Notes: a model not told the origin generated them from the sequence alone. Counted from the first letter of the stretch, positions 34,565 through 42,630 are shown. The stretch is 64,000 nt of DNA from an uncultured Halobacteriovorax sp. (GCA_913061265.1 CAJXVS010000002.1:496001-560000); one strand, 5' to 3'. Translations and numbers: made by a program.

Positions 34565-34995
34565 TACTTTATTTCTCTGTAATCGACTTCTATATCGTCA
34601 GATTTAAGGTCAGCTTGTCTTCTAGAACCACCGGTTCTTACCACTCTTACCTGGGTGTTAAGTACGGACTTCTCTCCTGATTCTCCTGAAATGGCCACTA
34701 GCCAGCTGATCACGACAAGAACTGGGTTTACTTCCCAATAGGTGATTGTTGCAAGTGTTGCTACGAGAACACGCGGAGCAAAGATAAAGCCTAGCCACCA
34801 AAGAAGCCCTCCAAAAGGAATACTAGAGAAGAGCAGAGTTAGGCGCGGGAAAAGAGTGATAAAAATAAGAAGAAAGACACCATGATTTTCCCAGTAGTTC
34901 TGATCTAAAAAAGGAACCTCAGTATAGGTCATCAAAAGGGTGGTTGCTCCCGTAAGGGCCAGAAAAGCAAAGGCAAATTTAAGTAGTGAATTCAT
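34564..34995 (-). CDS. Small integral membrane protein (143 aa)
   Basis: I do not recognise a family. Three to four hydrophobic segments (about 5-22, 38-57, 60-82 and 85-103) are followed by a charged cytoplasmic tail ending in DDIEVDYREIK. The repeated Trp, Pro and Gly at segment borders (FGGLLWWLGFIFAPRVL) recall small inner-membrane proteins seen in many proteobacteria. It is upstream of the DUF2288 gene with a 1-nt overlap and follows the CDP-alcohol phosphotransferase-like gene by 32 bp. Confidence 0.65.
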   Translation of the reverse strand: MNSLLKFAFAFLALTGATTLLMTYTEVPFLDQNYWENHGVFLLIFITLFPRLTLLFSSIPFGGLLWWLGFIFAPRVLVATLATITYWEVNPVLVVISWLVAISGESGEKSVLNTQVRVVRTGGSRRQADLKSDDIEVDYREIK

Positions 34996-35027
34996 GCATG
35001 GGTTCTAACATTAAAAAAACAAGTTTT

Positions 35028-35573
35028 CTAGGCGCTTTGAAGAGGCTTCACAAAGTCTTTTTTGAGTATTCGGATTATATAGTCGATAGCCGAGAGGCTG
35101 CTTATGATCATAACGACTTTTAAGAGCTCCTGAGGGAAGGTTCCGCTATTTAGATAAAGGATGAAGGCGGCCATTTGTAGGGCAATTGTAAGGGATCCTG
35201 ATAGGCGGTAGGGAATCCTATGCAAGACTTCAATTCCTTGAGTAAAGATAAGAAAAAGACCTGCCCCTAAGACCACAATATCTTTAGAGATAAAAAGAAG
35301 AAATTTCCAAGTTTCCATTCCTGAAGCAAAGTAAGTCGTCAAAGCGACTGAAAGAAGCAAAAGCTTATCAGCGATAGGACCTAAGGATTTACCCATCTTA
35401 GAATGCCAATTAAGACCAATGGCCATGACTCCATCTAAGTGCGTGAAAAGCACGAACATTATCAACGGGAGCCTTAATGATAAAGGAGCGAAGGGATAGT
35501 AAGTGGCCACGCAAACTCTAAGGATTGTAAGGGCATTTGGAATCACTCTAAATGAATTATTAAAGTCCATCAT
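35028..35573 (-). CDS. CDP-alcohol phosphatidyltransferase-like, degenerate site
   Basis: A 181-residue membrane protein with about five or six helices, resembling PgsA-type enzymes (IPNALTILRVCVA at the N-terminus is the usual entry). The catalytic signature D-x2-D-G-x2-A-R-x8-G-x3-D-x3-D is present with exact spacing but altered: Thr44, Asp47-Gly48, Ala51-Ile52, Gly61, Gly65, Asp69. Thus the first and third Asp and the Arg are lost, and metal binding is unlikely to be normal. It may be a non-catalytic relative. AGGGGGATC precedes the start. It leads the small operon with the 143-residue membrane protein and DUF2288 genes. Confidence 0.72.
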   Translation of the reverse strand: MMDFNNSFRVIPNALTILRVCVATYYPFAPLSLRLPLIMFVLFTHLDGVMAIGLNWHSKMGKSLGPIADKLLLLSVALTTYFASGMETWKFLLFISKDIVVLGAGLFLIFTQGIEVLHRIPYRLSGSLTIALQMAAFILYLNSGTFPQELLKVVMIISSLSAIDYIIRILKKDFVKPLQSA

Positions 35574-35661
35574 GATCCCCCTAGTTTAATAGGTGTTTAA
35601 AGCCTGGGCTAGGAGGGGTTAATTATTCTTGTTTTTATAGTGGAGTTGAAAGCTTGGTTCT

Positions 35662-36210
35662 TTATAAGAGACCTTTTGAAAGCTTAAGCCTGATTTCACT
35701 TAACATCTTTCCTAGTTTGTTTAAGCCGCTTCCATCCCCTGCGTCGCCCCAGTATTTATCTCTTGGAGTATGTTCAATTAGGGGGGACTTTCCCGTTGAG
35801 AGGAGAAGCTCTTTTAAGTTTTCATGTTGAGTAAACTTTGCGACTAAGGCCTTATACATAATGGCATCTTTTACTTCTTTCCAGTTTGCTCTTTTGGGAA
35901 GGCTCTTTTGCCTGCCTCTTTTTGCGGCCTCTTCAGGTGAAGTGGCAGCGCGAACATATTCTTGAAGCTTTTCTTGATCGTACTTATGAGCTTGATAGTA
36001 GTGCTCACTTGTTCCCCAAAGCTTATTATCAACAATAATGGGAAAGAGGGCAAAGTTAGAAAACTCACCATAAAGATTCTTACGGCTATAAAAATTTAGA
36101 GGAGCAGAATCTTCTCGCTGAACTATGGGAGTCCATGTCTTATGTTTTGCAGGCCCACTAGGAGTAGAGCAAGAACTTAGTAAGAAAAGAAAAAGAAGAA
36201 AGAGTTTCAT
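35662..36210 (-). CDS. NADAR-domain lipoprotein
   Basis: A 182-residue protein combining a lipoprotein signal peptide (MKLFLLFLFLLSSC, Cys14) with a full NADAR/YbiA domain: GEFSNFALFPIIVDNKLWGT, SEHYYQAHKY, RAATSPEEAAKRGR, the DAIMYKALVAKF helix and KYWGDAGDGSGLNKLGKML. NADAR proteins cleave N-glycosidic bonds in ADP-ribose-type or riboflavin-precursor compounds and normally act in the cytoplasm. Export as a lipoprotein is odd and suggests an envelope or extracellular substrate. A structured intergenic element lies upstream, between this gene and the divergent hydrolase. Confidence 0.82.
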   Translation of the reverse strand: MKLFLLFLFLLSSCSTPSGPAKHKTWTPIVQREDSAPLNFYSRKNLYGEFSNFALFPIIVDNKLWGTSEHYYQAHKYDQEKLQEYVRAATSPEEAAKRGRQKSLPKRANWKEVKDAIMYKALVAKFTQHENLKELLLSTGKSPLIEHTPRDKYWGDAGDGSGLNKLGKMLSEIRLKLSKGLL

Positions 36211-36270
36211 AAGGGCCTCGATAAGTTTAAGGCATTGATAACATTTTCTAGAAGGGATTGTCTTTCAGAT

Positions 36271-36332
36271 GCCGACCTAATACAGCTCTCAAAAGGGGTC
36301 TATCGCGCATGAGTATTCTGTAGAAGGTCGGC
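36271..36332. other. Structured intergenic hairpin, candidate RNA element
   Basis: Three nested paired blocks are visible: GCCGACCT (36271-36278) with AGGTCGGC (36325-36332); TACAG (36281-36285) with CTGTA (36318-36322), separated from the first by a symmetric 2x2 internal loop; and CTCA (36288-36291) with TGAG (36310-36313). The 18-nt apical loop holds AAAGGGG. Such multi-block pairing is unlikely by chance and suggests a folded RNA or a protein site. Strand and function are unknown. The rest of the 273-bp gap shows no gene. Confidence 0.5.
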
Positions 36333-36483
36333 TTATTGAGCCCACTTATAACAAAAAACTCGATTCTTTCTTTAGGGAGACGAAGAATTTAATAAGCCTA
36401 AGTTATTGAAACTACAATTATAAAGCTGTGAATGACGAAGAAGAAGCTTAAGAAATGCTCTAAGATACCGAATATAAAGAGGT

Positions 36484-37257
36484 ATGTTTAAGATCTTAGA
36501 TTATATTTACTTGGGAATGAACCTCACCACCTTGAAAAAGGATGTTGAGGACGAGGGTCTTTATACTCAGTTCTCAAAGAAGGTTATCAAGGGGGATGAC
36601 TCCTGTGTTTGGATCTGTTTTCCCGGATGGAATATGCCCATCGATAGGGCCTTAGGAATTGGTTTTTTACCTAACGAGGGAACGCAAATTATTTACCAAG
36701 GGCCTATGAGTATTATTGGTCTTACTCCTAAGCAAACGGAAGAATCATTATTAAATCTAAAAAAAGATGTAGAGATGACCTTAAAAGAAGAAGGCCTAGA
36801 TAAGCTTCCTTTAAAGGTCTTTGGTTTTAGCGCAGGAACACTCGCTTCGTTTTGGCTTGCTAATCAAATGAAGGCTTCAGAGATCATCACCGTTGCCCCT
36901 GGCTATCGATTAGGAGAAGGGATCTATAATTCCTTAATCACTCTTGAGACACGAAAGAAATTACACGAAGCTGGCTGGAATAAAGTTAGCTATGATGAAC
37001 GAGTGGCAGAGTACAACCAAGAAAATAATATTGATAACCTGCCCATAGGAAAGGTTATGGTCTTTGCTGGAAAGCATGACACCTATGTCCCTCACGATCA
37101 TTCATTAGTTCTTGTTAAGAAATTAGAGAAGGCAGGAAAGAAGCCAAAGTTCTACTCTTATGATCATCTCGATCATGTTTCAATTGCTCTATATTTAGGT
37201 TGGTTAAATAAGCGAGGCAGGGATCCTTATAATCTCTCTACAAAGAAAGCTGCTTAG
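36484..37257 (+). CDS. Alpha/beta-hydrolase fold protein
   Basis: A 257-residue cytoplasmic protein with the serine hydrolase pattern: VWICFPGWNMP near the oxyanion strand, nucleophile elbow FGFSAGT, acid in FAGKHDTYVP and His in YDHLDHVSI. All three catalytic residues appear present. The substrate is unknown; short esters or lipids are typical. The start is uncertain: GAGG lies only 1 nt before the ATG at 36484, and an internal ATG at 36517 is possible. The 3' end overlaps rlmN by 20 bp. Confidence 0.75.
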   Translation: MFKILDYIYLGMNLTTLKKDVEDEGLYTQFSKKVIKGDDSCVWICFPGWNMPIDRALGIGFLPNEGTQIIYQGPMSIIGLTPKQTEESLLNLKKDVEMTLKEEGLDKLPLKVFGFSAGTLASFWLANQMKASEIITVAPGYRLGEGIYNSLITLETRKKLHEAGWNKVSYDERVAEYNQENNIDNLPIGKVMVFAGKHDTYVPHDHSLVLVKKLEKAGKKPKFYSYDHLDHVSIALYLGWLNKRGRDPYNLSTKKAA

Positions 37258-38275
37258 CTTTTAATTGTCCGCAAGCCGCCAAGATCTCATCGCCTTTAGT
37301 TGTTCTCACCATTGTCATTAATGAATAAGAAACGAGAATCTTCTTAAAGCGCTCAACATCATCGGTGCTTGGCTTTTTATATTCAGATCCTGGGTATGGA
37401 TTAAAGGGAATCAAGTTGATCATGGCCCTTTTTCCAAGGATTATCTTGGCCAGTTCATGAGCGTCTGAGTCTCTATCAGTCATTCCTTTAATAAGAAGAT
37501 ACTCATAAGTGATAACTTGCCTATGATGAAGGGGAAGCTTATCTAAGACCTCCATAACTTCTGGTAGAGGCCATCCTCTATTGACGGGAATAAGCTTATC
37601 TCTAACTTCTTTTATAGGTGAGTGAAGGCTAAGGGCCAAGTTAACGGGAGGCATTTCATGCCATCTTTTTAACCCTGGGAGATAACCAACAGTTGAAAGA
37701 GTTATTTGTCTTGGGCTTAGGGCCAGACCTTTCTCTGCGGTGAAGACTTTTAAGGCCATCTTTACTTCTTCAAAGTTATGAAGAGGCTCACCCATTCCCA
37801 TCATGACAATATTAGGACGTGGCTCGTTAGATCCCTTTTCAGCTTTTAAGAATTCATAAGCAAAAAGGTATTGGCCCACTATCTCGCCGGCCTCTAGGTT
37901 TCTTTTGAGGCCCATGGTTCCTGTATAACAAAAGTCGCAGTTCATAGCGCAGCCCACTTGGGATGAAACACAAAGAGTGTAGCGCTTATAAAAAGGGATG
38001 AGGACTGCTTCAACCTTTTCTCCATCATGAAGCTCAAGAAGAAACTTTATGGTCCCGTCTTTGGCCCTTTGTATAGAACTTGGTTTTGGAAGCTCAGAAG
38101 TGAATTCATTTTCAAGTTGCTCTAAGACTGTTTTTGAAAATTGAGGAAGAAGTTTTTTATTTCTGCCGTTATAGATATAACGGCAAAGAATATCGGCGCA
38201 AGAAGTTGAATGGCCCCCTTTTAGGAGCCATGATTCAATTCTTTCTAAATTATTGCCGTAAAGACTGGGTAACAT
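37238..38275 (-). CDS. rlmN: 23S rRNA/tRNA adenine-C2 methyltransferase RlmN
   Basis: A 345-residue radical-SAM enzyme that methylates A2503 of 23S rRNA (and A37 of some tRNAs). The iron-sulfur motif reads CAMNCDFC after SSQVG. Further landmarks are GTMGLKRNLEAGEIVGQ, NIVMMGMGEPLHN, LSTVGYLPG, LALSLHSP and the C-terminal catalytic Cys in LAACGQLK. The radical-SAM CxxxCxxC spacing is intact. The order is typical of RlmN; I saw no feature favouring Cfr. It follows the UvrD-tudor-like gene by 11 bp. Confidence 0.95.
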   Translation of the reverse strand: MLPSLYGNNLERIESWLLKGGHSTSCADILCRYIYNGRNKKLLPQFSKTVLEQLENEFTSELPKPSSIQRAKDGTIKFLLELHDGEKVEAVLIPFYKRYTLCVSSQVGCAMNCDFCYTGTMGLKRNLEAGEIVGQYLFAYEFLKAEKGSNEPRPNIVMMGMGEPLHNFEEVKMALKVFTAEKGLALSPRQITLSTVGYLPGLKRWHEMPPVNLALSLHSPIKEVRDKLIPVNRGWPLPEVMEVLDKLPLHHRQVITYEYLLIKGMTDRDSDAHELAKIILGKRAMINLIPFNPYPGSEYKKPSTDDVERFKKILVSYSLMTMVRTTKGDEILAACGQLKAKQLSL

Positions 38276-38286
38276 TGGATCATCTT

Positions 38287-38784
38287 CTATTTATTATGAA
38301 CGAGGCGTTTCTTACCATGACCAGGAAAAGAAGCGTAGACAAACTCTGGCTTCACTTCAAAGACAAGACCTTTTCCAAACTTTGGATGATCAAGGATATC
38401 GTCCATTACATATTCATTTCTAATTGAATACGCCTTTGCCTCACCTTTTGCATTTTCTAAATCGATTCCACCTTCAATAGGGTCAGCGACATAAAAAGAC
38501 TTAAAGCCACCACGAGTTGTCGGCTTAAGATCGATATCTAGCCAAGTATCAAAATGGCAGGTCTTATTTTCTATCTTTGAGATTTTACACTTTCCAACAA
38601 TTAAGGGAGATCCGTAACCTTCTGAGACTCTATGGATAAAGACCCAATCGTTTTGTCCCATGGCCACAATACATTTATCGAGGATTTCTTGCTTAGGCGA
38701 AAGAGTTGTTAAAACTTCTCCAGTCCAATTTTTTGCATGCTCTAGTCCAGCGACTGGACCTCTTACCATTAAATATAAAGCCAT
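38287..38784 (-). CDS. Protein with UvrD-type C-terminal (tudor-like) motif
   Basis: A 165-residue cytoplasmic protein. The N-terminal 110 residues are beta-rich and unknown (MALYLMVRGPVAGLEHAKNW). The C-terminal part, DDILDHPKFGKGLVFEV and then ASFPGHGKKRLVHNK, matches the small SH3/tudor-like domain found at the end of UvrD/PcrA helicases, which contacts RNA polymerase there. A second copy of this motif is in the small gene at 42631. The start at 38784 has GGAGAAATC before it; the longer frame begins without a site. It lies between tatD and rlmN in the same direction. Confidence 0.6.
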   Translation of the reverse strand: MALYLMVRGPVAGLEHAKNWTGEVLTTLSPKQEILDKCIVAMGQNDWVFIHRVSEGYGSPLIVGKCKISKIENKTCHFDTWLDIDLKPTTRGGFKSFYVADPIEGGIDLENAKGEAKAYSIRNEYVMDDILDHPKFGKGLVFEVKPEFVYASFPGHGKKRLVHNK

Positions 38785-38858
38785 GATTTCTCCGTGTATC
38801 TTAAGTCCGCTTATTCTAAGGGAAAACCTACATTTAGTCACTTACTGTTAAGCGTCAA

Positions 38859-39533
38859 CTAAAGAGGCTTGCCGAAGGCATTCTCAGCGTTCTCTAAGAC
38901 TATCTGGTGAAGGTTATCGACTTTAAGCTTAAGGAGATCTGCGGCCTTATCATAAACATCTTCAATCGATTTATGATTCATATCATCAGATTCTAAAAGG
39001 ATGCGGTGATTTGGTATATGTGACAATGACTTGAAGCCCCCGGAGTTTTTATTAAAGAGCTTCTCTCCATAACTAAAGAAAGAATTGTATCTAAGGAGCT
39101 GGGCCGACATCTCAGGTTTCCCATTATAGTCGTGAAAGATAAGAGAGCCTTTATAGTTCTTCTTCTTAATGACATTTAAGATATCAGGGAAGGCGCGGAC
39201 ACAATGGATGATGACGGCATGAATATTATGATCAATGGCCATTTGAATTTGTTTTTCAAAGACTTCTAACTGATCGTTAAATGAAGTTTTGATACTTCTA
39301 TCTAAGCCCGCTTCACCTAGGGCCATACATTTCTCATGGACTACATATTCATTAACAAATTCTATTGCTTCATCAATAACAAGCTCGTCAATATACCAAG
39401 GGTGAACACCAATACTAAAAGGTCCTTGTGGTTGAAAGCCCTCTTCTAAGACTTCTCTGATATCGACACTGACAATCTGGTTCTCTCGATTTTCTGGATT
39501 CCCTAAATGAGTATGGATGTCGAGGAGTTTCAA
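38859..39533 (-). CDS. TatD-family metal-dependent hydrolase
   Basis: A 224-residue cytoplasmic amidohydrolase-fold protein, shorter than E. coli TatD (about 260). Metal-binding motifs are DIHTHLG at the N-terminus, GVHPWY, GEAGLDR, VIIHCVRAF, IFHDYNG and LLESDD. Members act as DNases or quality-control enzymes. Its start overlaps the tcdA stop by 4 nt (ATGA), showing coupling. The relatively short length and FHDYNG in place of FHCFSG mark it as a divergent TatD group. Confidence 0.88.
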   Translation of the reverse strand: MKLLDIHTHLGNPENRENQIVSVDIREVLEEGFQPQGPFSIGVHPWYIDELVIDEAIEFVNEYVVHEKCMALGEAGLDRSIKTSFNDQLEVFEKQIQMAIDHNIHAVIIHCVRAFPDILNVIKKKNYKGSLIFHDYNGKPEMSAQLLRYNSFFSYGEKLFNKNSGGFKSLSHIPNHRILLESDDMNHKSIEDVYDKAADLLKLKVDNLHQIVLENAENAFGKPL

Positions 39534-40321
39534 GTTGATATTCTCTTGATGGCCTGATGAGCGGCCGCAAAACCAAAGGCCCCTGTGAGAAAAGAAGCTG
39601 AGCCAAGTCCTGAGGCGCAGTCGAGTTTGAGGCGGTCTTGTCTTCCATTGGTTTGGCAGACTTCACCATCTTCACCTAAGTAGGAAACTTCTTCTAAGGA
39701 GTAGACACAATCAACTCCGAAGGGAGTCGATTTATCGCGGGTAAAATTATATTGGCGCTTAAGGTTCTTTCTCATTAAGAAACAAAAGGGATCTTTTTCA
39801 GTGAAGGCCAAGTCATTTGATCTTATTAAAGTAGGATCACTCTTTCCTCCAGCTCCGCCAACGGTGCAGATTTGAATCTTTCTTTTTACGCATTCATCTA
39901 TAAGGAAGAGTTTATTCCACATGCTATCAAAGGCATCGATTATATAATCATAGTTATAGGAGAGGATTTCTTCGGCGGTCTCTTTTGTAAAAAACTTCTC
40001 TATTAAGACAACTTTGCAGTCAGGGTTTATCTTTAAGATCCTTTCTTTCATGACTGAAATTTTACTAGAGCCCACTGTTTCATCAAGAGCATGAATCTGG
40101 CGGTTAACATTTGAGAGGCAGACCTCATCCATATCAACTAAAGTGATCGCTCCCACGCCACTTCTGGCCAAGGCCTCAACGGCCCAAGAGCCAACTCCGC
40201 CAATACCCATGACGCAAACATGGGAGGCCTTGATCTTGAGTTGGGCCTTCTCACCTAAGAGGCGAGAGATCCCGTTAAATCTGATTTTTTCTAATTCAGG
40301 CATAGGTGCTTTTAACTCCAT
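39530..40321 (-). CDS. tcdA: tRNA t6A37 cyclase TcdA (E1-like)
   Basis: A 263-residue ThiF/E1-like enzyme that uses ATP to cyclise t6A to ct6A at tRNA position 37. Landmarks: GIGGVGSWAVEALARSGVG (ATP site), LVDMDEVCLSNVNRQIHAL, RILKINPDCKV, DYIIDAFDSMWNKL and CTVGGAGGKSDPT. The C-terminal GFAAAHQAI segment is also typical of CsdL/TcdA. It is the first gene of the tcdA-tatD-tudor-rlmN series. A second t6A-acting enzyme, TrmO, is encoded at 55034. Confidence 0.93.
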   Translation of the reverse strand: MELKAPMPELEKIRFNGISRLLGEKAQLKIKASHVCVMGIGGVGSWAVEALARSGVGAITLVDMDEVCLSNVNRQIHALDETVGSSKISVMKERILKINPDCKVVLIEKFFTKETAEEILSYNYDYIIDAFDSMWNKLFLIDECVKRKIQICTVGGAGGKSDPTLIRSNDLAFTEKDPFCFLMRKNLKRQYNFTRDKSTPFGVDCVYSLEEVSYLGEDGEVCQTNGRQDRLKLDCASGLGSASFLTGAFGFAAAHQAIKRIST

Positions 40322-40364
40322 GGGAAAATATCGTCAATATAACGCTTTGCGTGATCCCTTTTTG

Positions 40365-40378
40365 CCATGATCTCATGG
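40365..40378. promoter_or_regulatory. Palindrome, candidate enhancer site
   Basis: CCATGA (40365-40370) and TCATGG (40373-40378) form a 6+2+6 dyad centred about 82 bp upstream of the -24 element at 40453. Sigma-54 activators usually bind dyads at about this distance. A second short dyad, ACGC-TTT-GCGT, is at 40342-40352. Both assignments are by position and symmetry only. Confidence 0.35.
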
Positions 40379-40452
40379 TGTGAAAAGGAACCGGTGCAAG
40401 GATGCTTAGTTATGACGCGGCGAAAAGGTACCGAGAACTCTAGAATCGACTT

Positions 40453-40468
40453 TGGCACGGCCCTTGCT
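40453..40468 (+). promoter_or_regulatory. Sigma-54 (RpoN) promoter
   Basis: TGGCACG-GCCC-TTGCT matches the -24/-12 consensus (TGGCACG-N4-TTGCW) at every position, with the required 10 bp between GG and GC. The predicted start site is near 40480, giving a 5' leader of about 40 nt before the ATG at 40522. This is the only such site I found in the window. Confidence 0.9.
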
Positions 40469-40521
40469 TTAAGGACAGCAACCAATAAATGCACACGACG
40501 TGCAGAGAGAGAGGAGAGGTT

Positions 40522-41373
40522 ATGAACTTTAAAGGTTTAACAACATTAAATTTAAGTGCGGCGTTATTGGCCGGAGTATTATTTGTTTCAACAGCTACAG
40601 CATCTACGCCACAGGCGCGGAGGTTAGCCCGGCAAGTTTCCCTAGAAACATCAACGGTCTATAGAACTGCTGATCGCCAAGCTCGTCGTTTTGATCAACG
40701 TGAAGATAGAGCCCTTATGAACTTAAGAGACGTTCAAGATTCTGCGAGAGACCTTGAGATGGACATCCAAAGTTCACGTCCAGCAAGAACACAACAATCA
40801 CTACAGAGACTAGAGCAAGCTACTCAAAGAGCTTCTAGAACTCTTATCAACTTAAGCGCTTATAGATTAATCAATCGTCAGTTCAGAAATATTGAAATGA
40901 ATGTTAGCCAAATCAGACGTGAGTTAAGAAATGGCGGCGGACATGGTCAAGTTAACGTGGCTCCACAAGCGAGACAGTACAAGCAAGCTATTACTTCAGT
41001 AATCCAAGACTTAAGAAGTAGAATTCGTCCAGGTCAACAAAGACCAAGACTAAGAAACGCTATCCAGTCTTTAAGAAGCTTAAAGATGGAAGCTGAGACT
41101 TTTCTTCAAACTGCTAGAAATGCTCAAAGACCAAGAAGAGTTAAGCGTGCTTTCGAGCAACTCTCTTCAACTCATAGAATGACTCGTCAGAGCACAGTTA
41201 ATATTCTTCAGAGAACAGGAACTATGCACTTAATGAGACAAGCATCTCAAACACTAAGAAGAATCGGTCAAAAGCTTGAAAGAGTTGGTGGTGGATTCGG
41301 AGGCGGAGGTCACAACGGTGGTGGTTTCGGCGGTGGATTCAATGATGATTTTGGATCATTCCCAAGACACTAA
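40522..41373 (+). CDS. Secreted arginine-rich helical protein
   Basis: A 283-residue exported protein with signal peptide (LNLSAALLAGVLFVSTATAS). The mature part is almost wholly helical and very rich in Arg, Gln, Ser and Leu with few Lys, unlike its lysine-rich neighbours. It ends in a Gly/His/Phe/Asp tail (GGGFGGGGHNGGGFGGGF). No enzymatic motif is visible. A structural, nucleic-acid-binding or surface-coating role is possible. Expression is from a sigma-54 promoter. The strong GGAGAGG site supports the start, and a terminator makes it monocistronic. Confidence 0.78.
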   Translation: MNFKGLTTLNLSAALLAGVLFVSTATASTPQARRLARQVSLETSTVYRTADRQARRFDQREDRALMNLRDVQDSARDLEMDIQSSRPARTQQSLQRLEQATQRASRTLINLSAYRLINRQFRNIEMNVSQIRRELRNGGGHGQVNVAPQARQYKQAITSVIQDLRSRIRPGQQRPRLRNAIQSLRSLKMEAETFLQTARNAQRPRRVKRAFEQLSSTHRMTRQSTVNILQRTGTMHLMRQASQTLRRIGQKLERVGGGFGGGGHNGGGFGGGFNDDFGSFPRH

Positions 41374-41423
41374 AAACAATTGCGCCAGAAACTTTTTCCC
41401 AGAAGAGAGTTTCTCATATAATC

Positions 41424-41449
41424 GAGCCCTGCTAACGCGGGGCTCTTTT
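41424..41449 (+). terminator. Rho-independent terminator
   Basis: GAGCCC (41424-41429) pairs with GGGCTC (41440-41445) with additional GC/GC pairing inside the loop, followed by TTTT. It closes the transcript of the arginine-rich secreted protein. Confidence 0.85.
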
Positions 41450-41559
41450 GGTTTTAGACCTTATTCCTAATATTTAGCTCCTTTATAAATTCTTTTTTTC
41501 CTGACTCTTTTAGTTTTGTGGTGTTAGGATTTGCTCAAATTTTTATTTAGGGAAACACC

Positions 41560-42030
41560 ATGAAATCACTAATTACTTTGATCGCCGTTTTATTCTCATT
41601 TAGCCTTTGGGCCTTCGTTAATCCGGTAGAGCAAGAATTTTCTTTAGACGATCCTGAGGCCCTTGAGTTTAGTTTTCCTCACGTAGTTCAAATTGAATCA
41701 GTTGAAGTCATCGCAACTCTTTTTTCAAAACCTCTAGTAAGAATAATTGGAGTGGCCAATGATCAACCCTTTGATTTAACCAAGTCGATCTCAAGAGATG
41801 GTCCTTCTAGTGAAGGGATGTTCTTAGTGAAGACTGTTCTTTGGAAAGAGAGCATTGGTGGTGAGAGCTGTGAAGAAGCTATTGATAAGCAAGTTGTTAT
41901 TAATTTCAAGGTAAGTAAGAAGTCCCTTAGAACCAGTAGCTACGAAGTGGCTGCCTTAAGATATGTGACACCAGATCTTTGTCACTCACCCTTTAATGTA
42001 AGAGAGTTCTCTTACTCACTTAATAAATAA
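41560..42030 (+). CDS. Secreted hypothetical protein (156 aa)
   Basis: Unknown family. A signal peptide (MKSLITLIAVLFSFSLWA) precedes a beta-rich domain with a short acidic start (EFSLDDPEALEFSF). Two cysteines (in GESCEE and PDLCHS) could form a disulfide. The start codon of the next gene shares the last base of its stop, so the two are co-translated. AGGGAAACACC precedes its ATG. Confidence 0.65.
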   Translation: MKSLITLIAVLFSFSLWAFVNPVEQEFSLDDPEALEFSFPHVVQIESVEVIATLFSKPLVRIIGVANDQPFDLTKSISRDGPSSEGMFLVKTVLWKESIGGESCEEAIDKQVVINFKVSKKSLRTSSYEVAALRYVTPDLCHSPFNVREFSYSLNK

Positions 42031-42509
42031 TGAAGAATAAAAACTTTATCGTTATTTGGATTATTATTACGGCCGGGATCTATTATTTCTGGAGCCTCCG
42101 TAACGTGGAAAAAAAGGCTGAGCTTACGACTAGTAAAGTTCTTGAAGAGAATATTGTGTCCTCAGAAACTGAGACAAGCAAAGTTGATGAAGAGAGTCCT
42201 GAGTCTGAATCAAGTGAAGCCTCTGAAGAAAACCCAGAGGCTGAAGTTGTTGAAGAGGCTAGGCCAGAGGTGCCAATCGACTTAAAGGATGATCCATTGA
42301 GTGTTGATTTAGATACACTTCCTCCTTGGCTTAAAGGCCGTATAAATAATGTCCTCTCCCAAATAGAGGGTATGTGGGATCCTAATGGAACTAAGGTTAT
42401 CGAGATTGGCAAAAGAATGGATGCTCTAGAAGTGGCTTTAGAGGAAGACAATACCCAGCAAGTGCAAAAGATCCTTGCAGAAATGGAAGTTATAATTAGC
42501 GAAAAATAG
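42030..42509 (+). CDS. Membrane-anchored acidic protein (159 aa)
   Basis: Unknown family. One N-terminal membrane helix (NFIVIWIIITAGIYYFW) is followed by a low-complexity, Glu/Ser-rich linker (about residues 35-80) and a short helical C-terminal domain (WLKGRINNVLSQIEGMWDPN onward). The topology suggests a periplasmic stalk carrying a small domain. It overlaps the preceding secreted gene by 1 nt, so the two products probably act together at the envelope. Confidence 0.65.
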   Translation: MKNKNFIVIWIIITAGIYYFWSLRNVEKKAELTTSKVLEENIVSSETETSKVDEESPESESSEASEENPEAEVVEEARPEVPIDLKDDPLSVDLDTLPPWLKGRINNVLSQIEGMWDPNGTKVIEIGKRMDALEVALEEDNTQQVQKILAEMEVIISEK

Positions 42510-42630
42510 TTAAATCAATAACTTTGGCCTGCACTATAAGAAGCGGGCTAACTCCTCTACACCCTCGTATTTCTGTACATTTTATTCTTATTTAGATATA
42601 GTTCCCGTTCATTAAACGAAGGATTATGAA

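Noticed and set aside
36271-36332. Identification of the structured element as 4.5S (SRP) RNA or 6S RNA
   Set aside because: The conserved SRP loop (GGAA/AGCA internal loops) and the 6S open bubble are not present and the length is too short.
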